The notes beneath the pieces are model-generated. The model did no database searches, had not been told where the DNA came from, and saw only the letters and a program-made list of their open reading frames with translations. A stretch of 5,366 bases of DNA from contig WFTX01000012.1 of assembly GCA_015485235.1 (NCBI GenBank), positions 1-5,366 of the forward strand, written 5' to 3'. The position numbers and the translations under genes were made by a program. The DNA is from Nitrospirota bacterium (GTDB taxonomy: Bacteria; Nitrospirota; Thermodesulfovibrionia; Thermodesulfovibrionales; JdFR-85). Of the stretch, positions 1 through 5,366 are shown one piece after another (position 1 is the stretch's first letter; every line of letters begins with the position of its first letter).

Positions 1-287
1 TCGTGCATCAGAAGCCCGAGTGACTTCTCCCTCACCTTTCTCTCAGGAGAACACAGGTTTATCAGATAGGAGGAGTGAATGAAAACAGGAGATATTCCCC
101 ATCTTACCGAGTTTTCCCTGAACAGAGCCGATTCTTCCCTGGCTAGGCTTTTCCTTTCCCACGAACGGGGGTTGTGTGAGAAGATCTGCATGGTGTTACA
201 CCCGAGCCCGGCCGCCCTCTCAGGTGCAAGGTGAATTCCTCCGGCTATGGAGACGTGGAGTCCGACAGGAGAGGCTGAAGGTCTCAA
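1..287 (-). CDS. nfo: Deoxyribonuclease IV (AP endonuclease), N-terminal part; gene runs off the left edge
   Basis: Endonuclease IV is a zinc-dependent base-excision repair enzyme that cuts DNA 5' of abasic sites. The visible 95 residues match the family N-terminus in order. GLHVSIAGG (residues 9-17) is the first barrel strand and loop. GCNTMQIFSHNPRSW (29-43) carries the family NPR-W motif. FIHSSYLINL (69-78) contains His71, which corresponds to zinc ligand His69 of the E. coli enzyme, and Tyr74, which corresponds to its Tyr72. REKSLGLLMH closes the visible part. The family is about 280 residues long, so roughly the last two thirds, with the other metal ligands, lie outside the window. I chose the TTG start at 285-287 because AAGGAG sits six bases upstream and the family N-terminus begins soon after it. 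No in-frame ATG lies between the upstream stop and residue 33. The gene diverges from the SYLF gene. The family assignment is secure; the exact start is inferred. Confidence 0.93.
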   Translation of the reverse strand, partial: MRPSASPVGLHVSIAGGIHLAPERAAGLGCNTMQIFSHNPRSWERKSLAREESALFRENSVRWGISPVFIHSSYLINLCSPERKVREKSLGLLMH

Positions 288-293
288 TCTGGT

Positions 294-299
294 CTCCTT
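294..299 (-). promoter_or_regulatory. Ribosome binding site of nfo
   Basis: On the minus strand AAGGAG is followed by six bases (ACCAGA) and then TTG. It decides the otherwise unobvious TTG start of nfo. Confidence 0.75.
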
Positions 300-319
300 T
301 CTGATGAAGAGGTTAGCCC

Positions 320-350
320 TTGAACATATACAGTCGATATGTGATATAAT
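320..350 (+). promoter_or_regulatory. Probable sigma-70 promoter of the SYLF gene, with extended -10
   Basis: A perfect TATAAT lies at 345-350, preceded by TG at 342-343, giving an extended -10 element (TGATATAAT). A -35-like TTGAAC lies at 320-325 with a 19-bp spacer, longer than ideal, but an extended -10 relaxes the need for a good -35. The expected transcription start, about seven bases past the -10, falls at or next to the ATG at 357, so the mRNA would have almost no leader. An inverted repeat lies between the two hexamers. This is a prediction from pattern only. Confidence 0.6.
324..342. repeat. Inverted repeat (6-bp arms, 7-base spacer) between nfo and the SYLF gene
   Basis: ACATAT (324-329) and ATATGT (337-342) are perfect reverse complements separated by seven bases. 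The dyad lies in the spacer of the predicted SYLF promoter and about 40 to 55 bp upstream of the nfo start, so a protein bound there could affect both genes. Such AT-rich dyads also arise by chance, so an operator role is only a possibility. Confidence 0.35.
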
Positions 351-356
351 TCATCC

Positions 357-1064
357 ATGATTAATTTTAAAAGATTGTTTCTCATTATTACCTGTGTCCT
401 GGCTGTGTATCTCGAGGTATTCTCCTTCAACCTCCGTAACAGTTATGCGATGAGTGAGGGCACCCTCAAGATACAGGAGGCCACTGAGGTGATCGAAGAG
501 ATCCTCAGAATCCCTGAAAAGGGCATCCCTCCCGCCCTTCTGAGGAATGCAGAGGGGATAGCTATAATTCCCGGTGTCGTTAAGATCGGTTTTGTCCTTG
601 GTGGAAGACACGGCAAGGGTATAATCATGATCAGGAATGAGAATGGTCAGTGGACAAACCCTGCCTTTGTGAGCATAACGGGTGGAAGCCTGGGGTGGCA
701 GATCGGCGCAAAGTCAACCGATATCATACTGGTCTTCAAGACAAAGAAGAGTGTAACCAACATAATGAAGGGGAAGTTCACCCTCGGTGCGGATGCAGCC
801 GTTGCTGCAGGACCTGTGGGACGGACTGCCGGGGCTGCCACTGATGCCCAGTTGAAGGCGGAGATATATTCCTACTCCAGGAGCCGTGGACTCTTTGCCG
901 GGGTCTCCCTCGACGGTTCAGCCATCTCCATAGATTATGATTCAAACATTGAGTATTACGGCGAAAGGGGCGGTTCGGTAAAATGGATCTTCTCCGGATC
1001 ATCTCCGAAGAGACCCGAAATCAGAAAACTACATGAGTTGCTCGAAAAACACGCCCGGCCATGA
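357..1064 (+). CDS. Exported SYLF-domain (Ysc84/DUF500) lipid-binding-type protein
   Basis: SYLF domains in eukaryotic Ysc84/SH3YL1 proteins bind phosphoinositide lipids; the function of bacterial exported versions is largely unknown. The 235-residue product begins with a positively charged start (KR at 5-6), a hydrophobic segment over about residues 7-22, and a likely signal peptidase I site after SYA (29-31), so it probably enters the periplasm. The rest is essentially one SYLF domain. Its hallmarks are LLRNAEGIAIIPGV (61-74), FVLGGRHGKGI (79-89), TNPAFVSITGGSLGWQIGA (100-118) followed by TDIILVF, FTLGADAAVAAGPVGR (141-156), and YSYSRSRGLFAGVSLDG (171-187). A charged tail follows. The ATG at 357 has no Shine-Dalgarno sequence; starting at Met32 would remove the signal peptide, so 357 is preferred. 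The gene diverges from nfo and converges on tkt with a 37-bp gap. Domain and export are well supported; substrate and role are unknown. Confidence 0.92.
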   Translation: MINFKRLFLIITCVLAVYLEVFSFNLRNSYAMSEGTLKIQEATEVIEEILRIPEKGIPPALLRNAEGIAIIPGVVKIGFVLGGRHGKGIIMIRNENGQWTNPAFVSITGGSLGWQIGAKSTDIILVFKTKKSVTNIMKGKFTLGADAAVAAGPVGRTAGAATDAQLKAEIYSYSRSRGLFAGVSLDGSAISIDYDSNIEYYGERGGSVKWIFSGSSPKRPEIRKLHELLEKHARP

Positions 1065-1101
1065 AGGCAAGGATCACCTGAAGAAAATCACTTCCTGAAG
1101 A

Positions 1102-3093
1102 TTACCTGCTTAAAACTCGCTCAGCAGTCTTGATGATTTTTTCAACGGTAAGTCCGTATTTTTCAAATATCACCTTGTAAGGAGCCGAGGCACCGAAGCG
1201 GTCAACGCCTATAACCTCACCGTCAAGCCCCACATATTTGTACCATGAGAGTGTCGAGCCTGCCTCAACGGCGACCCTCTTTCTCACTTCCGGTGGAAGC
1301 ACACTGTTACGATACCTCTCTGTCTGCCGGTCAAAGAGACTGAAGGATGCCATATTGACCACTCTCACCTTTATCCCCCTCTGGCTGAGTTCTTCATAGG
1401 CCTCGAGGGCAAGATGTACCTCTGAGCCTGATGCGAGGAGAATTATTTCAGGCTTGCCCTTTGAATCAGCAAGGACATAGCCTCCCTTCCTGAGCCCGGT
1501 CTCTTTTGCGTATCTCTTCCGGTCAATAACCGGGAGCTTCTGCCTGGAGAGGATCAGGGCCACAGGACCGTCCTTATGGGTCAGTCCGACCTTCCATGCC
1601 TCCCGGGCCTCGTTGGCATCGGCAGGCCTTATCTCTGTGAAGTCAGGTATGGCCCGGAGGGATGAGAGTTGCTCAACAGGCTGGTGGGTCGGGCCGTCCT
1701 CACCAAGACCGATGGAATCATGGGTGAAGACGTAAATCACATGTTGTTTCATAAGTGCAGCCAGCCTGATGGCAGGCCTCATGTAATCAGAAAAGATCAG
1801 AAAGGTTCCGCCATAGGGGATAACCATACCGGTAAGTGCCATCCCGTTCAGGGCCGCTCCCATTGCGTGTTCCCTGACCCCGAAGTGGATGTTCCTGCCC
1901 TTCTTCTTTATCCCGAAGCCAGGAAAAGCCTTCAGGTATGTATTGTTTGACGGTGCAAGGTCAGCAGAGCCTCCGATCAGGTTATGCACCCGTCCGGCTA
2001 TCGTATTCAGGACCTTGCCGGAGGCAGAGCGAGTCGCAATCGGGCCATCTTCAGATGTAAAGGCCGGGAGGTCCCGGTCCCATCCTTCAGGGAGCATTCC
2101 TTCAGAAAACTCCAGGAACTTCTGGTAAAGGTCAGGATATCTTTTACTATATCTCTTCATCATCTGATTCCACTTTTTCTCATTCTCCCTTCCCTGCTTG
2201 CGGGCCACCCTCATATGCTTCAGCACATTTTTCGGCACGTAGAACTTCCTGTTTTCGGGCCAGCCCAGTTCCCTCTTTGCAAGCCTTATCTCCTCCTCTC
2301 CGAGAGGGGCTCCGTGGGCATCAGGTGTATCCTGCTTGTTGGGGCTTCCAAAGGCTATATGGGTACGGGCAAGGATAAGGGAGGGCTTATCCTTCTGTCT
2401 TCTCGCTTCCCGGATTGCCCGTTCTGTCGCCTTCTGGTCATTACCATCAACCTTCTGAACATGCCAGCCATAAGCCTTGAACCTCCTTGCCACATCTTCG
2501 GTAAAGGCCAGGTCAGTGGAGCCTTCTATGGTAATCTTATTGTCCGAGTAGAGGTAGACTATTTTCCCAAGTCCGAGATGACCGGCAAGGGATGCCGCTT
2601 CGGAGGAGATTCCTTCCATCAGGTCACCATCGCTGCATATCGCATAGATATTGAAGTCAATCACCGGAAAACCCGGCCTGTTGAAGTACTCCCTCAGGTA
2701 CCTCTCGGCGATCGCCATTCCCACACCCGTTGCAAACCCCTGTCCGAGGGGACCTGTGGTGGTCTCCACGCCTGTTTCCGGATCATGTTCAGGATGGCCG
2801 GGAGTCTTGCTCCCCCACTGGCGGAAGTTCTTGATATCCTGCATTGTAAGGGGATATCCAGTCAGGTAGAGCAGGCTGTAAAGGAGCATTGAACCGTGCC
2901 CGGCGGAAAGGACAAACCTGTCCCTGTTCACCCATGCCGGATTGGCAGGGTTGTGTCTGAGAAACTTCTGCCACAGGACATAGGCCATTGCGGCATCACC
3001 CATCGGCATTCCCGGGTGTCCGGAGTTGGCCTTCTGTACCGCATCTGCTGAAAGAAACCTGATGGTGTTGATGGATAAATCGTCGATCTTCAT
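1102..3093 (-). CDS. tkt: Transketolase
   Basis: Transketolase uses thiamine diphosphate and a divalent metal in the cytoplasm to move two-carbon units between sugar phosphates in the pentose phosphate pathway. At 663 residues the protein has the usual full length, with cofactor-binding, pyrimidine-binding and C-terminal domains in order. Visible motifs include GHPGMPMG (25-32; His26), SAGHGSML (63-70; His66), GHPEHDP (99-105; His100), SDGDLMEG (154-161) with Asn185 for metal and diphosphate, and DAHGAPLG (258-265; His260). Further along are ATRSASG (353-359; Arg355), GGSADL (374-379; Asp378), FGVREHAMG (404-412; catalytic Glu408), GLGEDGPTHQP (462-472; His470) and SRQKLP (516-521; Arg517). 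These match the E. coli enzyme with only small shifts in numbering. The ATG start has GGAGGAGAG directly upstream. It lies 132 bp downstream of hisF on the same strand, so co-transcription is possible. I see no truncation or missing catalytic residue. Confidence 0.98.
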   Translation of the reverse strand: MKIDDLSINTIRFLSADAVQKANSGHPGMPMGDAAMAYVLWQKFLRHNPANPAWVNRDRFVLSAGHGSMLLYSLLYLTGYPLTMQDIKNFRQWGSKTPGHPEHDPETGVETTTGPLGQGFATGVGMAIAERYLREYFNRPGFPVIDFNIYAICSDGDLMEGISSEAASLAGHLGLGKIVYLYSDNKITIEGSTDLAFTEDVARRFKAYGWHVQKVDGNDQKATERAIREARRQKDKPSLILARTHIAFGSPNKQDTPDAHGAPLGEEEIRLAKRELGWPENRKFYVPKNVLKHMRVARKQGRENEKKWNQMMKRYSKRYPDLYQKFLEFSEGMLPEGWDRDLPAFTSEDGPIATRSASGKVLNTIAGRVHNLIGGSADLAPSNNTYLKAFPGFGIKKKGRNIHFGVREHAMGAALNGMALTGMVIPYGGTFLIFSDYMRPAIRLAALMKQHVIYVFTHDSIGLGEDGPTHQPVEQLSSLRAIPDFTEIRPADANEAREAWKVGLTHKDGPVALILSRQKLPVIDRKRYAKETGLRKGGYVLADSKGKPEIILLASGSEVHLALEAYEELSQRGIKVRVVNMASFSLFDRQTERYRNSVLPPEVRKRVAVEAGSTLSWYKYVGLDGEVIGVDRFGASAPYKVIFEKYGLTVEKIIKTAERVLSR

Positions 3094-3102
3094 CTCTCCT
3101 CC
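3094..3102 (-). promoter_or_regulatory. Ribosome binding site of tkt
   Basis: GGAGGAGAG on the minus strand abuts the ATG, with the GGAGG core four bases from it. This fixes the transketolase start. An ATG just upstream, overlapping this site, is out of frame and stops after four codons. Confidence 0.8.
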
Positions 3103-3109
3103 ATTATGG

Positions 3110-3126
3110 GTTTATTGAGTTTATTG
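3110..3126. repeat. Short direct repeat upstream of tkt
   Basis: GTTTATTG occurs at 3110-3117 and again at 3119-3126, separated by one base, so the units repeat at 9 bp. It lies just upstream of the tkt ribosome binding site. It could be a paired protein-binding site or chance in AT-rich leader DNA. Confidence 0.35.
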
Positions 3127-3148
3127 CGTTTTCAGTATTCACCTTACA

Positions 3149-3194
3149 GTTGCATAAAACTGACCGGAAATGGCCCCCTGCCTCCTTATGCAAC
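3149..3194. repeat. Perfect 9-bp inverted repeat in the hisF-tkt gap
   Basis: GTTGCATAA (3149-3157) and TTATGCAAC (3186-3194) are exact reverse complements around a 28-base loop. In RNA of the minus strand this would form a 9-bp stem. It is not followed by a run of U, so it does not look like an intrinsic terminator. It could be an RNA processing or regulatory hairpin between two co-transcribed genes, or a pair of protein-binding half-sites. The 132-bp gap contains no gene that I can support, and I could not identify a convincing tkt promoter in it. Confidence 0.5.
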
Positions 3195-3225
3195 GTTGAG
3201 GTTCATTAAGCCCGTATAGAGACGG

Positions 3226-4113
3226 TTATCCCTGATCCTTCCCATCCTCACCGACAACGGGTCTTACAACAACTCCCCTTTCTGACAGAAACTCCTTGAC
3301 TTCCCTGATGGTCAGCTCCCTGTAATGAAAGAGGCTTGCTGCAAGGGCAGCATCCGCCCTCCCCTCAGTAAGGGCCTCAAAAAAGTGCTCGAGATTTCCC
3401 GCACCTCCCGAAGCTATAACAGGAATTCCTACCGATTCAGAAATCATCCTTGTAAGAGGAATATCAAAGCCCGCCTTTGTCCCGTCTGCATCCATCGAGG
3501 TGAGAAGAATCTCTCCGGCCCCCATCTCCTCCATATATTGAGCCCACTTTACGGCGTCTATCCCACGGGGCCGTCTGCCCCCATGAGTATAAACCTCCCA
3601 GAGAGGTTCATCAGATTCAAAGTCCACGGAGAGACGCTCCTCAAGTTCTTTTGACTCCCTCAGCCAGTCAGGAATCTCTCCTGGAAGGGGGAGCTCAAAC
3701 CTTGAAGATGTTACCCTCTTTGCATCGACAGCCACCACTATGCACTGGCTCCCGAACCTCTGGGCTGCCTTTCCTATGAACTCGGGATCCCTTACTGCGG
3801 TCGTGTTTATGGAGACCTTGTCACATCCTGCGTTGAGGAGATCCCTGATATCATCAAGACTTCCTATCCCGCCCCCTACGGTAAGAGGCATGAAGACATC
3901 ATCTGCCGTCCTCTCAACGACATCAAGGATTATCTTCCTCTTCTCGTGGGAAGCCGTGATGTCAAGAAAGACCAGTTCATCTGCCCCCTCGGCATCATAG
4001 TAGATGGCATTTTCAACGGGGTCGCCGGCGTCACGGATGTTAACAAAATTAACACCCTTTACCACCCGGCCGTCTCTGACATCAAGACAGGGAATTATCC
4101 TTTTGGCAAGCAT
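3226..4113 (-). CDS. hisF: Imidazole glycerol phosphate synthase, cyclase subunit HisF, with an unusual insertion
   Basis: HisF takes ammonia from the glutaminase HisH and converts PRFAR to imidazole glycerol phosphate and AICAR, linking histidine and purine synthesis. Key motifs are MLAKRIIPCLDVRDGRVVKG (1-20; catalytic Asp11), LTVGGGI (77-83), SINTTAV (101-107), VVAVDAKRV (126-134; catalytic Asp130), GAGEILLTSMDADGTKAGFD (198-217), IPVIASGGAG (230-239) and ADAALAASLFH (253-263). The protein has 295 residues against about 253 for the family. About 34 of the extra residues form an acidic insertion at 135-171, between VDAKRV and WEVYTHGGR, and the rest is a short C-terminal tail. I chose the ATG at 4111-4113 because it gives the family N-terminus and has GGAGAG nine bases upstream; the in-frame TTG at 4134 would lie upstream of that site. 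No hisH, hisA or hisI is visible nearby. The gene diverges from aroB and precedes tkt. Confidence 0.97.
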   Translation of the reverse strand: MLAKRIIPCLDVRDGRVVKGVNFVNIRDAGDPVENAIYYDAEGADELVFLDITASHEKRKIILDVVERTADDVFMPLTVGGGIGSLDDIRDLLNAGCDKVSINTTAVRDPEFIGKAAQRFGSQCIVVAVDAKRVTSSRFELPLPGEIPDWLRESKELEERLSVDFESDEPLWEVYTHGGRRPRGIDAVKWAQYMEEMGAGEILLTSMDADGTKAGFDIPLTRMISESVGIPVIASGGAGNLEHFFEALTEGRADAALAASLFHYRELTIREVKEFLSERGVVVRPVVGEDGKDQG

Positions 4114-4122
4114 TCTGATCAA

Positions 4123-4128
4123 CTCTCC
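4123..4128 (-). promoter_or_regulatory. Ribosome binding site of hisF
   Basis: GGAGAG on the minus strand lies nine bases before the ATG at 4113. It excludes the longer reading from TTG at 4134, which would place the site inside the coding region. Confidence 0.7.
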
Positions 4129-4144
4129 ACACAAAAAGCCTTTA

Positions 4145-4153
4145 ATTATAACA
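4145..4153 (-). promoter_or_regulatory. Probable hisF promoter, extended -10 element
   Basis: On the minus strand the sequence reads TGTTATAAT, a perfect TATAAT (4145-4150) with an upstream TG, giving an extended -10. No good -35 is seen; at 17 bp spacing the hexamer would be CCATTT (4168-4173). The predicted transcript would start near 4138, leaving a leader of about 25 bases that includes the GGAGAG site. Confidence 0.6.
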
Positions 4154-4161
4154 ATACAGCC

Positions 4162-4190
4162 TTGAAAAAATGGAGCCTATAGGTTAAAAT
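4162..4190 (+). promoter_or_regulatory. Probable sigma-70 promoter of aroB
   Basis: TTGAAA (4162-4167) and TAAAAT (4185-4190) are separated by exactly 17 bp, close to the sigma-70 consensus. Transcription would begin near 4197, about 20 bases before the TTG start, leaving room for the GGAGAGAG ribosome binding site. The -35 lies within the spacer of the divergent hisF promoter, so the two promoters overlap physically. Confidence 0.7.
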
Positions 4191-4205
4191 CCCATGTAAA
4201 TCGAT

Positions 4206-4213
4206 GGAGAGAG
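4206..4213 (+). promoter_or_regulatory. Ribosome binding site of aroB
   Basis: GGAGAGAG lies four bases before the TTG at 4218-4220. Reading upstream in frame reaches a stop at 4197-4199 with no ATG or GTG in between, so this site and the TTG define the start. Confidence 0.8.
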
Positions 4214-4217
4214 AATA

Positions 4218-5309
4218 TTGAAAACACTTAAAGTCGAACTGGGAGAGAGAAGTTATCCGATCCATATTGGTGAGGGCAGCATCAGAATCCTTCCTGACCT
4301 CCTGAAGGAGTTTTCCTTTTCTCCGAAGGCCGCCCTTGTGAGCAACCCTACCGTCTTCAACCTCTATGGAGAGACCGTAATGAAGGGGCTTGAAGATGCA
4401 GGGCTGAAGGTGGAACTGATCCTGATCCCCGATGGAGAGGAATACAAGGATTTTCTCTGGGCCTACCATATACTGAGCAGGATGCTCCGTGCCGGTCTTG
4501 ACAGGAAATCCTGTCTCTTCGCCCTCGGGGGCGGTGTGATCGGAGACATTGCCGGGTTCTCTGCCTCGACCTATATGCGCGGGATAAGTTATGTTCAGAT
4601 CCCCACCACACTCCTCTCACAGGTAGACAGTTCAGTAGGTGGTAAGACCGGTGTTAATCATCCCATCGGAAAGAATATGATAGGCACATTCTATCAGCCA
4701 AGACTCGTCCTTATAGACCCATCCACCCTCAGAACCCTGCCTGAAAGGGAGTTCCTTGCCGGTATGGCCGAGGTTGTAAAATACGGGGTCATCAGGGATT
4801 CTTCATTTTTTGACTATCTCCGCAAGAGATATGAGGAGATTCTGAACCTCAACATGGACGGCCTTGAATACATCATAGAAAACTCCTGCCGTATAAAGGC
4901 TGATGTGGTCTCAGAGGATGAAAGAGAAGCCGGTCTCAGGGCCATCCTCAACTACGGCCACACGATAGGGCACGCCATTGAGACTGCCACATCATACAGG
5001 CGCTATCTGCACGGCGAGGCTGTCTCGATCGGGATGGTAGCCGAGGCCCGTATTGCTGTCCTGCTGGGTCTCATGAAAGAGGAAGCGGCTGCTGAGATTG
5101 AAAACCTCCTTCAGAGGTATGGTCTTCCAGTCAGGACAGAAAGGGACCTTTCTCCAGACTCGATCATTCCCCACCTTTCCATGGACAAGAAGGCCGTCTC
5201 GGGAGTGGTAAAATATGTACTGCCGGAACGTATAGGAGAGGTGAAAATCCATTCAGACATCCCTGAAGAGGTCCTCAGATCAGCGCTCTCCGCTGTTATG
5301 GAGAGTTAA
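4218..5309 (+). CDS. aroB: 3-dehydroquinate synthase
   Basis: AroB converts DAHP to 3-dehydroquinate, the second step of the shikimate pathway to aromatic amino acids, using NAD and a divalent metal, in the cytoplasm. The 363-residue protein has the usual length. NAD-binding and substrate motifs are PDGEEYK (71-77), LGGGVIGDIAGF (103-114), IPTTLLSQVDSSVGGKTGVN (128-147) and GKNMIGTFYQP (151-161). The metal ligands expected for the family are present: Glu185 in MAEVVKYG, His248 in NYGHTIGHAIE and His265 in LHGEAVSIGM. SEDEREAGLRAILN (232-245) is another family signature. The TTG start is supported by its ribosome binding site and an upstream in-frame stop. The gene diverges from hisF, with its own well-formed promoter. 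Downstream of the stop only 57 bases are visible, with no clear terminator. Nothing is missing from the active site. Confidence 0.98.
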   Translation: MKTLKVELGERSYPIHIGEGSIRILPDLLKEFSFSPKAALVSNPTVFNLYGETVMKGLEDAGLKVELILIPDGEEYKDFLWAYHILSRMLRAGLDRKSCLFALGGGVIGDIAGFSASTYMRGISYVQIPTTLLSQVDSSVGGKTGVNHPIGKNMIGTFYQPRLVLIDPSTLRTLPEREFLAGMAEVVKYGVIRDSSFFDYLRKRYEEILNLNMDGLEYIIENSCRIKADVVSEDEREAGLRAILNYGHTIGHAIETATSYRRYLHGEAVSIGMVAEARIAVLLGLMKEEAAAEIENLLQRYGLPVRTERDLSPDSIIPHLSMDKKAVSGVVKYVLPERIGEVKIHSDIPEEVLRSALSAVMES

Positions 5310-5366
5310 ACTAATATTACGTAAGTTGTCTCTTAGAGGCAGGTGGTGGTCGATACGACTAAATAC

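Noticed and set aside
79..234. Plus-strand ORF of 51 residues with a perfect AGGAGG site five bases before its ATG.
   Set aside because: It lies entirely opposite the clear nfo coding sequence, and its product resembles no family that I recognise. The AGGAGG is the complement of Ser codons in nfo.
190..350. GC-rich, paired-looking stretch that resembled a riboswitch (cobalamin, FMN or TPP type).
   Set aside because: No riboswitch core matched, and most of the stretch encodes the Nfo N-terminus on the minus strand.
247..360. Plus-strand ORF of 37 residues whose stop overlaps the SYLF start as ATGA, like translational coupling.
   Set aside because: It runs across the nfo start and the predicted promoter, lacks a ribosome binding site and shows no coding character; the overlap is probably chance.
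387..398. Possible lipobox at IITC (residues 10-13) of the SYLF protein.
   Set aside because: Thr at -1 is a poor lipobox residue, the Cys is in the middle of the hydrophobic stretch, and SYA at 29-31 is a better cleavage site.
1065..1101. Possible terminator between the convergent SYLF and tkt genes.
   Set aside because: Only a 4-bp stem (GAAG/CTTC) and an 8-bp direct repeat (CCTGAAGA) are seen, with no stable hairpin and no U-tract.
2623..2634. SDG instead of the GDG in the transketolase cofactor motif (residues 154-156).
   Set aside because: The metal-binding Asp155 is kept and, from my knowledge of the family, a Ser at this place is a known variant in bacterial transketolases.
1984..2892. 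Long plus-strand ORF of 302 residues.
   Set aside because: It is antisense to the fully conserved transketolase and has no recognisable domain; it is a shadow ORF.
4114..4134. Extended HisF N-terminus from a TTG at 4132-4134.
   Set aside because: It would put the GGAGAG ribosome binding site inside the gene and add seven residues not seen in the family.
4204..4221. Five-codon ORF overlapping the aroB start (ATG at 4204, TGA overlapping the TTG), suggesting a regulatory leader peptide.
   Set aside because: It has no ribosome binding site of its own, overlaps that of aroB, and has no Trp, Phe or His codon run.
5343..5366. GTG-initiated open frame at the right edge after AGAGGCAG.
   Set aside because: Only eight codons are visible, with a weak ribosome binding site, so it cannot be supported as a gene.

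Overview
This window holds chromosomal housekeeping genes with mixed orientation: four complete protein genes, one gene running off the left edge, and short intergenic regions. The DNA has moderate GC content, is densely coded and uses strong GGAG-type ribosome binding sites. A SYLF-domain protein with an export signal suggests a Gram-negative envelope. The style of the proteins fits a deep-branching group such as Nitrospirota or Desulfobacterota. That is an impression from sequence style, not a demonstrated assignment. I see no mobile element, tRNA, rRNA or CRISPR array.

Layout: (1) positions 287 to 1, minus strand: the N-terminal 95 residues of endonuclease IV (nfo), from a TTG start behind an AAGGAG site, leaving the window on the left. 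(2) Positions 357-1064, plus strand: an exported SYLF (Ysc84/DUF500) protein. It diverges from nfo across a 69-bp gap and may be translated from a leaderless mRNA. (3) Positions 3093 to 1102, minus strand: a complete transketolase, convergent with the SYLF gene. (4) Positions 4113 to 3226, minus strand: hisF, the cyclase subunit of imidazole glycerol phosphate synthase, with an acidic insertion of about 34 residues just after catalytic Asp130. It lies upstream of tkt on the same strand, separated by 132 bp that contain a perfect 9-bp inverted repeat. (5) Positions 4218-5309, plus strand: aroB, 3-dehydroquinate synthase, with a TTG start. It diverges from hisF across 104 bp in which both promoters can be read and overlap. 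The last 57 bases hold short palindromes and no callable gene.

The right-hand three genes connect metabolically. Transketolase interconverts pentose phosphates and erythrose 4-phosphate. Erythrose 4-phosphate feeds the shikimate pathway, where AroB does the second step. Ribose 5-phosphate gives PRPP, the precursor of the histidine pathway, where HisF closes the imidazole ring. The nfo and SYLF genes have no evident link to these or to each other.

I found no convincing new multi-gene system. The observations most worth checking are the HisF insertion, the apparently leaderless SYLF gene and the overlapping hisF/aroB promoters.
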